A stretch of DNA of 64,000 nt, from the NCBI RefSeq assembly GCF_000172155.1, contig NZ_ABIZ01000001.1:4621105-4685104 (forward strand), written 5' to 3'. Below the pieces are notes generated by a model, which had not been told where the DNA came from, made no database searches, and worked only from the letters and a program-made list of their open reading frames with translations. Made by a program: the position numbers and the translations under genes. Positions 17,733 to 26,776 of this stretch are shown here, piece by piece. Numbering within the stretch: the first letter of the stretch is position 1; each line of letters starts with the position of its first letter. The DNA comes from Verrucomicrobium spinosum DSM 4136 = JCM 18804. GTDB lineage: Bacteria; Verrucomicrobiota; Verrucomicrobiia; Verrucomicrobiales; Verrucomicrobiaceae.

Positions 17733-18026
17733 ATGACATCATCACATCAAATGGAAACCGAACCCAAATTCGAAATGGGCGGTCTTTCCCTCACTCCAGG
17801 CGCCCTAAACCTCCTTGATCCCGAAGAGGTGTTGAACTCACTGAACCGGCATCAACGTGGAGACTGGGGAGACTGCGATCACGAAGACGCCCAGGCAAAC
17901 GATCTTGCATTGGTAGAAGGAACCAGAGTGTTCTCCGTCTACCACGACAGGCGGGATCAAAAATTCTGGATCATCACCGAAGCAGATCGATCCATGACTA
18001 CGGTAATATTGCCAGAGGAATACTGA
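17733..18026 (+). CDS. small conserved element protein
   Basis: A 97-residue acidic protein with a recognisable pattern: LNRHQRGDWGDCDHEDAQAN, ALVEGTRVFSVYHDR, and FWIITEADRSMTTVILPEEY at the C-terminus. Proteins of this layout are common on plasmids, phages and integrative elements, and their function is unknown. Its presence supports a mobile origin for the module. Confidence 0.7.
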   Translation: MTSSHQMETEPKFEMGGLSLTPGALNLLDPEEVLNSLNRHQRGDWGDCDHEDAQANDLALVEGTRVFSVYHDRRDQKFWIITEADRSMTTVILPEEY

Positions 18027-18031
18027 CGACT

Positions 18032-18048
18032 CCGGACACTTCGGACGG
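18032..18048 (+). repeat. left inverted repeat flanking the nuclease cassette
   Basis: CCGGACACTTCGGACGG matches the reverse complement of the repeat at 19357-19373 in 16 of 17 positions. A shorter copy, CTGTCCGAAGTG, lies at 18119-18130. The pair brackets the minus-strand gene 18150-19226. Confidence 0.6.
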
Positions 18049-18149
18049 TTAACCTGCACTCCATTTAGAATTGGGCACACCTTACGAAGTGACGCCTATT
18101 TCACTGGGGCTCAATGACTGTCCGAAGTGCTCACGGTTGAGGACGGAAT

Positions 18150-19226
18150 TCAATTCTGTACTGCAACATCAACGGGCAGCACTGAGAACAGAGTGTCTGC
18201 CAAGTTGGCTAGGAAGCCGATAGCTTCATCACGGCCTCCCTCCCTGTTCTCAAAGAATTTACCAAAATACCATCCTCCTTCTTCGTTGACACGTTCAACA
18301 GAACGATCTCGAAGACGATTCTCCACGCCCTCAAGAAGGGATGATCCATTAACCACCCAAATACCGGCGTAGAACTGCTTCCTTGTTCCGTCACCCCCTT
18401 GCCCAGGTGTCTCCAACATCAGCATCCAAAGCTTACCTGTCACATCTGAGTAACGAAATGCCCACCCAACGTCTTTGAAGTCAAAAGCAATTCCAGGCAC
18501 AGCTTTCGACAGCCGGGAATTAATCTCGCCGATCAAGAAGGCATTGTAGCCTCTTAGCAAATTCTGCGCCGCCTTTATCGTCAACAGATTCTCCTCAACA
18601 GATCTCGCCTGCTCTTCGGTTATAGTCATGTTCTCTCCTTGTAGTTCATTCATGTGAAGACATAGTTCACGGGCAAACACAACCCATTTTGAGGCTTCTT
18701 GTACTCGCTTGATGGAATCAAGGGCCTTCCCAATACGGCCAGACAGGTACCCTAGCGATCTCCATTTCCAGTTTGATTTTTCACCAGGACGTCCATCCCG
18801 GGGTGAAAGCAGAACGTACTTCCATGAGACGTTTGGGAATCCACTCCTCAACCCTCTTTCGTAGGTGTCGAGGTCATTATAAAGGTCAGCACGGACTTTT
18901 GTTTCCATCAAAATTCCCCAATCATGGCCGACAACAACAATATCGAGCCGACCGCCTTCTATTGGAAACTCACGCATTACCGACACAGGACCGTAGGCAA
19001 TCAGTTCAGAGTCCAAGTCAACAGTTCCCATGAGAACTGAAAGAAACAACGTACCCAGCCCGTGACCTTCGTCTGGCTTGAGAAAGAACGCCAACAGGTC
19101 AGACAACGGATTCTCGTAGTGACCTCTGCCGGCTAAAGAAAAGAGCGTCTTCTCTGGGGAGACAACTCCTGCGCGCTCAACCAATGAACGTAAGCTCTCA
19201 AATATTTTGGGTGCATCAGTCTCCAT
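18150..19226 (-). CDS. PD-(D/E)XK nuclease superfamily protein (PDDEXK_4-like), cargo gene
   Basis: A 358-residue protein. Its N-terminal part holds NPLSDLLAFFL, then the nuclease core GRLDIVVVGHDWGILMETKV (Asp, then Glu-x-Lys), followed by LYNDLDTYERGL. This is the arrangement of the PDDEXK_4 group found in defence islands. The C-terminal half is of unknown fold. It runs against the module, lies between short inverted repeats, and separates the 97-residue gene from the hairpin of the DUF932 unit, so it was probably inserted. The ATG at 19226 is preferred over a TTG at 19250. Confidence 0.72.
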   Translation of the reverse strand: METDAPKIFESLRSLVERAGVVSPEKTLFSLAGRGHYENPLSDLLAFFLKPDEGHGLGTLFLSVLMGTVDLDSELIAYGPVSVMREFPIEGGRLDIVVVGHDWGILMETKVRADLYNDLDTYERGLRSGFPNVSWKYVLLSPRDGRPGEKSNWKWRSLGYLSGRIGKALDSIKRVQEASKWVVFARELCLHMNELQGENMTITEEQARSVEENLLTIKAAQNLLRGYNAFLIGEINSRLSKAVPGIAFDFKDVGWAFRYSDVTGKLWMLMLETPGQGGDGTRKQFYAGIWVVNGSSLLEGVENRLRDRSVERVNEEGGWYFGKFFENREGGRDEAIGFLANLADTLFSVLPVDVAVQN

Positions 19227-19356
19227 GCAACAACGGCATACCTTCGCCAAAACTCAGTGTCCAGTCCCACAACCAAAATTCTGCTCAAACGTCTACGTCT
19301 TTTGATACCATTGACGCTGTTCCATCACCCAGATCTAGAACAACTTGGAAAAACCT

Positions 19357-19373
19357 GTCCGAAGTGTCCGGAC
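19357..19373 (+). repeat. right inverted repeat flanking the nuclease cassette
   Basis: GTCCGAAGTGTCCGGAC, itself a palindrome with 5-bp arms, is the inverted partner of 18032-18048. It could be a recombination site or an operator. Confidence 0.6.
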
Positions 19374-19452
19374 GGCCCTTCTGGACCTTGCCGAAGCCGC
19401 AGGAAAATTTCGGCGATCCTCCGTCGGATCATCCCCTCATCTCTCACTGTCA

Positions 19453-19486
19453 TCCATGTTCCCCTTCAGAGAAGCATGGGTTTTTC
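19453..19486 (+). terminator. terminator / leader hairpin 6
   Basis: CCATG-TTC pairs with GAA-G-CATGG and is followed by GTTTTTCATTTTCA. That 3' flank is nearly identical to the one after hairpin 4 at 16133 (GGTTTTTCATTTTCA). The DUF932 ATG follows at 19520. Confidence 0.65.
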
Positions 19487-19519
19487 ATTTTCAGCCAAAA
19501 CCACAACCCTAGACCACCC

Positions 19520-20296
19520 ATGCATATGCAACTACTCGAACAACCCAAACCAAAACGTCCCACCCCGAACCTGATCCTTCACTGCGGAGCTCACAAAGCT
19601 ACGCTGGATGAAGTTCAGGATGTCAGAACACCCAGGTCGACATCTAGCTGGTGTCCCATCCCGCACAACCGACTGATCGACACCGTCCAGAAGACCCTGG
19701 CCAGTACCAATCTCCGCATCGGCACCCAGGCCCACAGCCTCAGCCATGAAGGTCATCGCTACTTCGGTCTGATGGAGATCTTGGGACCAAAGAACGATGA
19801 TGACTACTGCTGGGTGTTGGGACTCAGAAACAGCCACGACAAGACCTTCCCAGCAGGTATTGTCGCCGGAGCCAGCGTTTTTGTCTGCGACAACCTTTCC
19901 TTCTCTGGAGAGGTCAAGTTCGCCCGAAAACACACCCGATTCATCGTCAGAGACCTCCCCGGGATCACGGAGAGAGCCATCGGTCAGCTCATGGCGAAAT
20001 GGCATGACCAAGACAAACGCATCGGAGCCTACAAGGAAGCTGACATCGAAGACACCACCGCTCATGACCTGATCATTCGGGCCACTGACGTTGGAGTGTG
20101 CAGCAACCGACTCATCCCCTCTGTGCTGAAGGAATGGCGGGAACCACGATACCCGGTCTTTGAAGATCGGAGCGTCTGGAGCCTCTTCAACGCCTTCACG
20201 GAAGCTCTCAAAGACGGCAGTCTCGCAGAGCTCCCGAGAAGGACCGAAGCCCTCCACGGTCTGCTGGATGTCCATGTCGGTCTCGGGCTGAACTAG
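19520..20296 (+). CDS. DUF932 family protein
   Basis: A 258-residue protein with the DUF932 pattern: YFGLMEILGP, WVLGLRNSHDKTFPAGIVAG, SVFVCDNLSFSGEVKFARKH, then SVWSLFNAFTEALKD. DUF932 proteins are widespread on phages and plasmids. They are thought to act in DNA transactions, but no activity is firmly established. It is the last gene of the module and ends inside a long bidirectional terminator. Its final 14 codons are duplicated in altered form at 29.25 kb. Confidence 0.85.
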   Translation: MHMQLLEQPKPKRPTPNLILHCGAHKATLDEVQDVRTPRSTSSWCPIPHNRLIDTVQKTLASTNLRIGTQAHSLSHEGHRYFGLMEILGPKNDDDYCWVLGLRNSHDKTFPAGIVAGASVFVCDNLSFSGEVKFARKHTRFIVRDLPGITERAIGQLMAKWHDQDKRIGAYKEADIEDTTAHDLIIRATDVGVCSNRLIPSVLKEWREPRYPVFEDRSVWSLFNAFTEALKDGSLAELPRRTEALHGLLDVHVGLGLN

Positions 20297-20353
20297 CTAA
20301 AGAAAAGGGATCCCTGCCAGCCTACGGCTTTTAGGGGTTCCTTTTCTTTAGCT
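20251..20353 (+). repeat. direct repeat copy 1 (DUF932 3' end plus terminator)
   Basis: 103 bases covering the last codons of the DUF932 gene and the following hairpin. It is about 90% identical to 29254-29355. Coding differences between the copies are synonymous (GGT/GGA, CTG/TTG, GTC/GTG). The match begins abruptly at CCTCCA. Confidence 0.85.
20295..20353. terminator. long bidirectional terminator after DUF932
   Basis: AGCTAAAGAAAAGG pairs with CCTTTTCTTTAGCT, giving a stem of at least 14 bp extended by GGGATCCC-like pairing. There is an A-run on one side and a T-run on the other, so it can stop transcription from both directions. Confidence 0.8.
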
Positions 20354-20502
20354 TTCAAGTGGCTACGCGCCAGCACTAGACCGCGTGACTTTCACTTCCT
20401 CCAAAATGGGGCTACACCCGAAGCCATAATTCCGGGAGCCAGGAATTTATCGACATGCCGCCAACCTAAGAGGTACCAAGTCGCCTAATCAGCCGAGATT
20501 CC

Positions 20503-21405
20503 CTACAGAACATGCGAGGTTCCTTCTTCATTTGTTTGGTTGCATCCATCTACCGGTCTCTCCGCAACGCTGATTCCAAGCCATCCAAGTAGATTAGCGG
20601 GGGGCGTGCCAAAATCAAAGGTCAACTTATTACCGTTGATCCTGATACCTTGAACTATCTTATACTCCGCACCAGGGAACCGATCAGATACTTCGTTTGC
20701 CAATCCAGCAAAAAAGTTGTGCGCATCAAATAAGGTTGGAGCGAATGCTTGCGCAACAAAGTTGGCAAAGTCATGACTGAGACGAATATAATAGTCGTCT
20801 GTCAAGTTGATAAGATCCAAACGCCCGTCACCCTCCTTCAATCTGGACTTATCCCACTTTTTGTAACGCTCTACTAGCCATCTGGAGTCAGCCTCAATCG
20901 ATAGCCTAACGGATGAGGCATCAACATTTCTCGAATAATTTCCCACAGGAAGACCGCAATGCTGTGTGAAATTTCTTAAATCTTGAAAGAAAGCAAAGGC
21001 CCAACTACTGGACTCCAAATGCTGCAAGCATTCCTGGAATTTCACTTCATCTGGCGAGCCTCTATGGACCTGAATCCAATCTTGTCGAAAGTGATCAATC
21101 ACAGACTTTGCTGAGGATTGAAAGTTCAGAAGTAGCCTGTCGAGTTCCAACATTTCATCTTCAACAAGGTCCTTTGTCGGCGTGAGAAGCGACCGCACAT
21201 AATTGCCCCATTGCTCGTAGTTTCGACGAAGGATCGCAAACAATTTGAAACGGTTTCTCGCATGAGCACCCACTTTTGTGTATTCTTCAATTTTCGCCTG
21301 CTCTGCATCGGACAACTCTCGAACGGCCTTGACGTCGAAGTTTGAGCTTTCAAAAATCACCCCTGCGAGAACTGGAAATTTCCACTCAGTCGGATTCGGT
21401 TTCAT
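20503..21405 (-). CDS. HEPN-like protein
   Basis: A 300-residue soluble helical protein. Near residue 150 it has FFQDLRNFTQHCGLP, in which RNFTQH fits the HEPN R-x4-H motif. The protein is long for a bare HEPN domain, so other domains may surround it. It is a low-GC orphan, convergent with the DUF932 gene. It may be a stand-alone defence RNase, but this depends on the motif alone. Confidence 0.55.
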   Translation of the reverse strand: MKPNPTEWKFPVLAGVIFESSNFDVKAVRELSDAEQAKIEEYTKVGAHARNRFKLFAILRRNYEQWGNYVRSLLTPTKDLVEDEMLELDRLLLNFQSSAKSVIDHFRQDWIQVHRGSPDEVKFQECLQHLESSSWAFAFFQDLRNFTQHCGLPVGNYSRNVDASSVRLSIEADSRWLVERYKKWDKSRLKEGDGRLDLINLTDDYYIRLSHDFANFVAQAFAPTLFDAHNFFAGLANEVSDRFPGAEYKIVQGIRINGNKLTFDFGTPPANLLGWLGISVAERPVDGCNQTNEEGTSHVL

Positions 21406-22525
21406 GGCTGCTTTGTCACAAATGACTCGTGCAGTGTCCCTCGCACCGAAGCACTTGTCAAGCTACTGGAATGCCCGCGATAGAATCGATTTCCATCCCG
21501 ATACACTGATGACATCTTAGTCGGGACTGCCAGTCTTGGCACTACCTGCGCAACGCGTTTTGCACTATTACGTGGAGCACATCGATCTCCTTGTTCACGC
21601 ACATTCCTTAGTAGAACTCTGACTTCATTCGGCTAGACCCCAGAATACCGGGTCCGTCTACGCCACCATATACTTCACCCACCTTTAGAGCCGGACAAAT
21701 TTCGAGTCTGAGAACGGTATTTACGTCCAAGGGCGACACTACACCTCCACCGGCTTGACTGAGGTTTGCGAGACGTACACGGAGGCCGTGATCAATGAAT
21801 GGCGGGCAGCGCATCTTCTCCACTCGCAGCTCACCCGCGAGACGGTGGAGCGAATCGTTGCGCTCACGAGGTTTTGATTGATAGTCTTCCAATCGTTGAG
21901 CCCGCTTCAATTGCCTATTAAAAAGTCCCATTTGAATTCGTGGTTCCATAGAGCTTGACGGTACAGTCCCGCCCATGGTTCTGGAAGTATTGGCGCGGAG
22001 CATCGCATTGGCTGCAAAGCCTCCTTCATTGACACTATAGCCACCTCAAACACCCGAGGCCCGCGACTAGTCGCCTCGCACTTCATAGATGCCGCGCGGC
22101 GCCTGCCAAGGAAAGGCGCCAAGGCATCCGCATTATTCGACATCTGCTCATTGATAATTGGCCAAGCAGAGCGACCGCGTGTCTTCCAATTCGCCGGGCA
22201 TCGCTTCACGAGAATCCCTCGTTCATCTGCTTAGGCTTGACCTCCCGCGTCAGCGCTGGGAGCGCACTCTTGAAAACCTTGCATGAGCGCTTTATTGCCG
22301 CCCCGAACTGCTGACTTAAGACCTAGAGCTGAGTGCTCCGGCTACAATTCGTCCCCGAACTGTCAAGAAACGTCGGTTCACGCCCCGCCGAATCCGAGGC
22401 CATAGATTGTCATGCAGGAAAAGTGCGGTCATTATACGACAAGTCCGCAGAGTAAATTGCCTTTTGAACCGCAATTCGCGGTCTTCAACCTTGTAGCAGT
22501 AAATCTAGTAGCTCCACGGTTCACG
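21406..22525. other. decayed region without a convincing gene
   Basis: About 1.1 kb of low-complexity coding debris. The only stretch that reads like protein is 21689-21877 on the plus strand, a stop-bounded run of about 62 codons without a start (GIYVQGRHYTSTGLTEVCE ... VERIVALTRF). It could be the tail of a lost gene. I recognise no family. Confidence 0.35.
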
Positions 22526-23206
22526 TTAAACCAATCGAGAGTCGGAACGCCCCACCGCATCCACAGTGCTCACTCGCACTGCACCGCCACTCACAGCGCT
22601 TGCTGTGACGCGCATGAATGGTTGGACAGGTGCCGACCGGTGCATTTCAGGGATTAATAAACCATGTGGCGGGCTATAGCTTCGTCGAAGCACTATCTTC
22701 TGGATCTTGACCGTCTCCTTTCCTGCGAAGATATAGCCGAACCTTTTGGCAAGTCTCTTCGCTTTTAATGACACTTGAATTTCCGACGCTTGGAGTCCAT
22801 CCATGAAGTGCGCTTCAATTCCAAACGGAACGATCAAGCGATGCTTGACCAGGAATTTCCCCGACCATGTAAGTGCAAATGGCAAAATTGCATCTGTGGA
22901 CTGGCCTTGAACAAAAAACGGTTGGAGGCCAGGCGAAGCCGGATCTCTCATGCTGAGCGGCGAGTCAAATGTCACATTGATCTCTGACACCTCGATATCC
23001 TGTTCAGATGAAGAAGTCACTCCAAAGTAAAACAGCCCCATGCCATTGTTCTGATCCAATACGTGCGCGTCCGACTCTTTCACTGCCTCACCTCTTGGCA
23101 AGAGCAGCTTTAGCCTTGTTCGGTTTGCAACGAGTTCCCAGCCTGCCACAACAGGCGTAGCCAGCGTTTTACAGGCGGAAAGAAAGATTGTTCCAGGGTC
23201 CATCAT
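22526..23206 (-). CDS. hypothetical protein
   Basis: A 226-residue protein with two adjacent ATGs at the start, a beta-strand-rich composition (FYFGVTSSSEQDIEVSEINVTF, FLVKHRLIVPFGIEAHF) and no recognisable motif. The strand pattern resembles immunoglobulin-like or sandwich folds. It stands alone between decayed regions, so it may itself be a relic, but the frame is intact. Confidence 0.4.
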   Translation of the reverse strand: MMDPGTIFLSACKTLATPVVAGWELVANRTRLKLLLPRGEAVKESDAHVLDQNNGMGLFYFGVTSSSEQDIEVSEINVTFDSPLSMRDPASPGLQPFFVQGQSTDAILPFALTWSGKFLVKHRLIVPFGIEAHFMDGLQASEIQVSLKAKRLAKRFGYIFAGKETVKIQKIVLRRSYSPPHGLLIPEMHRSAPVQPFMRVTASAVSGGAVRVSTVDAVGRSDSRLV

Positions 23207-23484
23207 ATAAATTTTCCAAAAGTTGTTGGTTCAAAAATTGATCGCAGCGCCATCGCTGCCATTTTCGGAGCATGCGAATCTTCGGCAATTAGGCAGAGGG
23301 GAAATGTGCTGGCAAGTGATAATAGTACGCTACAAAACAGGTTGAGAGGCCGCAATTTTTTGGGCATCGGATGCGCGAGTTCACCATGTTGGCAGTGAAG
23401 TGGGGCAAGAGGTGAGCATCCCCATTGGCAGAAATATACTCGCCCTCCCCCCTGTTTTGGAAGCCGACCTAGTGCATGGTCCGG

Positions 23485-23880
23485 TTAGTGTGTGTGCAAT
23501 GAAACTTGGTAAGCTTTTGTTAGTTCAATGATCCGTTTGAGTTTCTTAGGGCCTTTCGTCCAGATGTAGGCGCCGCAGGTCTTGTTGTATTGCTTAACAA
23601 ACTCCTTGAGGAAGCGCACCAGCTCCCGGTTGGACCGGTGCACCGATTGTTGCAGCCCTTTGCGTGTGAGGATTGAGAAGAAGCATTCTGCCAGAGTGAC
23701 CCAGCTGGCGTACGTGGGGGTGTAGCGGAAGCTCACCAGCGGTGCTTCTCCAACCACTCCTGGGCCAGGATCCCTTTGTGAGTGTTGAGGTTGTCCATCA
23801 CCACGCACAGACGCACTCCAGGGTACTCTTCCACCACCTGGTTCATGAAAGCGATGAAGTCCGCGGATTCGCGGGTTTAG
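23485..23880 (-). pseudogene. IS630-family transposase remnant (frameshifted)
   Basis: Two minus-strand frames together give the DDE end of an IS630/Tc1-mariner transposase. The first holds RLCVVMDNLNTHKGILAQEW with the second catalytic Asp, and stops after KHRW. The second resumes with VSFRYTPTYASWVTLAECFF, where the catalytic Glu would lie, and runs to the C-terminus. The N-terminal half and the reading frame are lost, so it is inactive. It directly abuts the 3' end of the ATPase gene and probably removed whatever followed. Confidence 0.75.
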
Positions 23881-24028
23881 GCACAGCTTCCCGTATTTGT
23901 TTTTCGCCTTGGCGGTGATACTATGGAGACAATGGCCGGAAGCTCTTTTCCCCTTCAACACTATCCCACGGATCCGCCCCGCTTTTCGCATTGGTGGGCC
24001 GTCGTCGATTCGACCGGCGTTCAATGCT

Positions 24029-26392
24029 CTACTGCCCACGCATCAGACTATAACGAGCGCATTGATCGATAAGGAACTTCAGACCAGAAACGAAGTCCTG
24101 CGCTTGCGGGAAGGTCACTTCCAAGCGCCCTGGATTGTCGTGGCTAAGAAAGTTGATGAGATCTCCCGTTCCGAACACGCGCCCCACGGCCGTCTGGACA
24201 GCGGCTTCAGTTGTGGCTGCTGCGGCGTCGGCTTTGACCGCAGCGGCGAGTTTCTTTCGGATGTCATCTTGGATTCCAGCCGCCGCGAAATCGCCGCTGG
24301 TGTATTTGCCGTCTATCTTGAACTTCACTTTGCTTTCCAGCTTCACCGCCGCCCGCTTCAAAAAATCCTCCAGCACCAACCGGAGTGGTCCGCCCAACGC
24401 TCTGTAGGAGGCTTCATTGAGATTTGCATTGATGAACGCCCACGAATCGTCACTTACCGAAAGAGTGGGCCCGCGCTCGACTGTCCAACCTTCTACCTTC
24501 GTGAATTTCCACGTTCCTTGAATGCCGCGGGCGCGGGAAAGCGATTTGAGAAGATCGAACCAGTATTCGTCGTGGGTCGTAAGTAGAATCTGATACTCGT
24601 GGAATTCGTCAAAGAGCAGCTCGCCGACTCTATGGCGATGGTCTTTGTCGATGCTGGTGAGCACATCGTCCAACACGAGCATTGTGCCGGTAGGATTGAA
24701 GATCTTCACCGTTGCAAGGAAGATACAAAGGCCGAGCGAATCGAGATGCCCCTCGCTCAAAAACGCCCGAGGATCCTTCGGGTCTGCAAGCTCCAAAAAC
24801 TGGATCGCCAGCTTCAATCCGCCAGCGGCAGCCCGGGAATCTGGTTTGAGCTCAAGCCCGGTGCATTCCGATCTTTCGTTCTGCTCTTCGCTGTCATGTA
24901 GCTTTTTGTAGAATGCAAGCACGGTGCCCGAGATTCGGGCAAACACCTCCTCGATTGCGAATTCCCTGCTTTTTTTGAAGGCCGCATTTGCAAATTTTGC
25001 CCGGCGAGCAACCTCGGTCGCGCGGCCATCTTCATCACAAGCGGCACGGATAACCTCGGCAGAAGCGATGGCGCGTTCCACGAAGGCGATAGCGCCTTCG
25101 AGTTTTGAAGAATCTGGCGCCACCAGCGCTTCCTTCTTCGTTTTCAGATCGGCGAGGCAGCCCGCCCGGAGAGTGGTTAGATCCTGAAGGCTGGCAGGAG
25201 GAGTCAACTCGTCCGAAGTCTTCGCGGCCTCAAGGAGAGCTTCCGCATCGGCCTTGGCGACCTTCAGCGACTCTACCGCATCGCGAAGCAATTGTTCCGC
25301 ATGGCCCAGATCTCTGGCAATCAGGGTGACAATTGCGCCCAGACTCGTTCTTACCTTCGCTAAGGATGTGTTCCGGGCGCTCTGCGCTTCCTTGAGTTCG
25401 CGTAAAGCGGCGCTCCGAGTATTGAGACGCAAGACCAATGCGCCAACCGTTTCCGGCAATGTTTGTTCGCAAAGCGGACATGACTCTTCGTCCGGATGCG
25501 CGGCGAAGAAAGTGAGGCCGCCATCAATGATGTCGCTTTTCGCGGCATCGGCGATTCCGGCGGAGACCTCTTTCAGCTTCTTCGACTTACTCGCCAGCTC
25601 TTCCAGGTCGGTTTGCAAGGCGTGGTCCGACGACATTTCAAGGACGACAATCGCTTTGGACAATGCGTCGATTTTTTCCTTGTTCGCCTCCGGTCGCTTC
25701 TCCTTCAAGGCTTGCAAGGCCTTTCCGGCACCGTCCCAGTCGGAAACTTTTCCAACAGCTAGTCCATCAATCACCGTGGAGACCTTCGCCAGAATGTACT
25801 TGAGATTCTTCGGCGCGAATTGGGAAGCGGCGTCATCGAAGGCGGCCAGCCTCGCCTTGTAAGCCTCGCCTGCCGTTCTCGCTGTGCCGGCGCTCTCCTT
25901 CTCTGCGGTCACAAATGCTCCTTGGAGCGCATCGATTTCAGAAATGCCGAGGAGTTGAACGAACTTCTTGTAGCGGTCGGAGGCGTTGTTGGAGATGAAT
26001 TCGAGAATCTGCGCGCGGCGTAAAATGAAGGCATTTACGCCCGGATGCCCATCAAGGTAGGCTTTACCTTGTGGCCGCTGGCAGAAAGTGGGGGCGTCCG
26101 TTCCGAGCGTTCTGCTAACGACCGCTCTCGATGGCGAGAGCGTAACGGAAACTTTTGGTGTTCCCCCGCGCCGGATGTGGCATACCGCCTCATCATGGTT
26201 AATGCCCTGTGTGCCCGAACCGACGAACCGCCCAACCTGTCCTGAAAAGAGATACTCAAAGCCATCCACAAGGCCACTCTTTCCCTTGCCGTTTGACCCT
26301 AGGATCACGATATTTTTCCCCCCGAGATCAAATTCCGTGTTCGGCAAGCCCCGGAAGTGCTCAAGGCTAACAAGTTTTACTGATTCACTCAC
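24029..26392 (-). CDS. RecF/SMC-like ABC ATPase with zinc-hook-type CPLC
   Basis: 787 residues. Walker A is at 32-40 (GSNGKGKSGLVDGFEYLFSG). A coiled-coil middle is interrupted by ESCPLCEQ (CxxC at 305-308), as in Rad50-type zinc hooks. The ABC signature LSEGHLDSLGLCIFLA is followed by Walker B MLVLDDVLTSID and a His switch in LLTTHDEYW. A C-terminal domain of about 200 residues is unassigned. It starts with GTG at 26392, placed by a strong AAGGAGG site inside the preceding gene. The architecture resembles ATPases of Lamassu, ABC-3C and related defence systems. Such systems need an effector subunit, and none is left downstream. Confidence 0.82.
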   Translation of the reverse strand: MSESVKLVSLEHFRGLPNTEFDLGGKNIVILGSNGKGKSGLVDGFEYLFSGQVGRFVGSGTQGINHDEAVCHIRRGGTPKVSVTLSPSRAVVSRTLGTDAPTFCQRPQGKAYLDGHPGVNAFILRRAQILEFISNNASDRYKKFVQLLGISEIDALQGAFVTAEKESAGTARTAGEAYKARLAAFDDAASQFAPKNLKYILAKVSTVIDGLAVGKVSDWDGAGKALQALKEKRPEANKEKIDALSKAIVVLEMSSDHALQTDLEELASKSKKLKEVSAGIADAAKSDIIDGGLTFFAAHPDEESCPLCEQTLPETVGALVLRLNTRSAALRELKEAQSARNTSLAKVRTSLGAIVTLIARDLGHAEQLLRDAVESLKVAKADAEALLEAAKTSDELTPPASLQDLTTLRAGCLADLKTKKEALVAPDSSKLEGAIAFVERAIASAEVIRAACDEDGRATEVARRAKFANAAFKKSREFAIEEVFARISGTVLAFYKKLHDSEEQNERSECTGLELKPDSRAAAGGLKLAIQFLELADPKDPRAFLSEGHLDSLGLCIFLATVKIFNPTGTMLVLDDVLTSIDKDHRHRVGELLFDEFHEYQILLTTHDEYWFDLLKSLSRARGIQGTWKFTKVEGWTVERGPTLSVSDDSWAFINANLNEASYRALGGPLRLVLEDFLKRAAVKLESKVKFKIDGKYTSGDFAAAGIQDDIRKKLAAAVKADAAAATTEAAVQTAVGRVFGTGDLINFLSHDNPGRLEVTFPQAQDFVSGLKFLIDQCARYSLMRGQ

Positions 26393-26618
26393 CCTGCACC
26401 TCCTTCTCCTTCGGGTTCTCGATCGCCAATGCTGCTAGGATGTCCGCGGAAATCACGACGGGTTTCGCGAGGAGAGCTATGAGAGCAGCCTTAGCGGCGT
26501 CAGGCATCGTGGCGTCGGCGGACAAGCGAGCGGCAAATTCGCCTCCAAGTCCCTGATAAAGAGAGCCTTTTAGGTTTTCAGGGCCGGTTTCACCGGATGG
26601 AGGGATCTCAACGGGCAT
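26385..26618 (-). CDS. small partner protein of the RecF-like ATPase
   Basis: A 77-residue acidic protein (MPVEIPPSGETGPENLKG, ALIALLAKPVVISADILAAL). It overlaps the ATPase gene by 8 bases and carries that gene's Shine-Dalgarno in its last codons, so the two are made together. It could be the small or middle component of a multi-subunit ATPase system. I recognise no family. Confidence 0.65.
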   Translation of the reverse strand: MPVEIPPSGETGPENLKGSLYQGLGGEFAARLSADATMPDAAKAALIALLAKPVVISADILAALAIENPKEKEVQGE

Positions 26619-26776
26619 ATACCTATCGCATTTACAGGACGGGAAGAAAAAAGTCAATCACCTCTCATACGGTCGGCCGTGGCCTGATCCAGCGCGACGT
26701 AACGAGGCATGAAGAAAGTTTCGATATGGGGGACACACATGTCGCACGCCGCTTCGAGGCTCGCCGCTAATCTACC

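Noticed and set aside
21608-22209. Minus-strand genes of 100-131 codons
   Set aside because: Low-complexity, Arg/Pro/Ser-rich translations with no pattern. A stop-bounded protein-like run lies on the opposite strand in the same place.
23485-24039. An intact 184-codon protein gene
   Set aside because: Its N-terminal part is unrelated sequence read through. The transposase core continues in another frame, so it is a frameshifted remnant.
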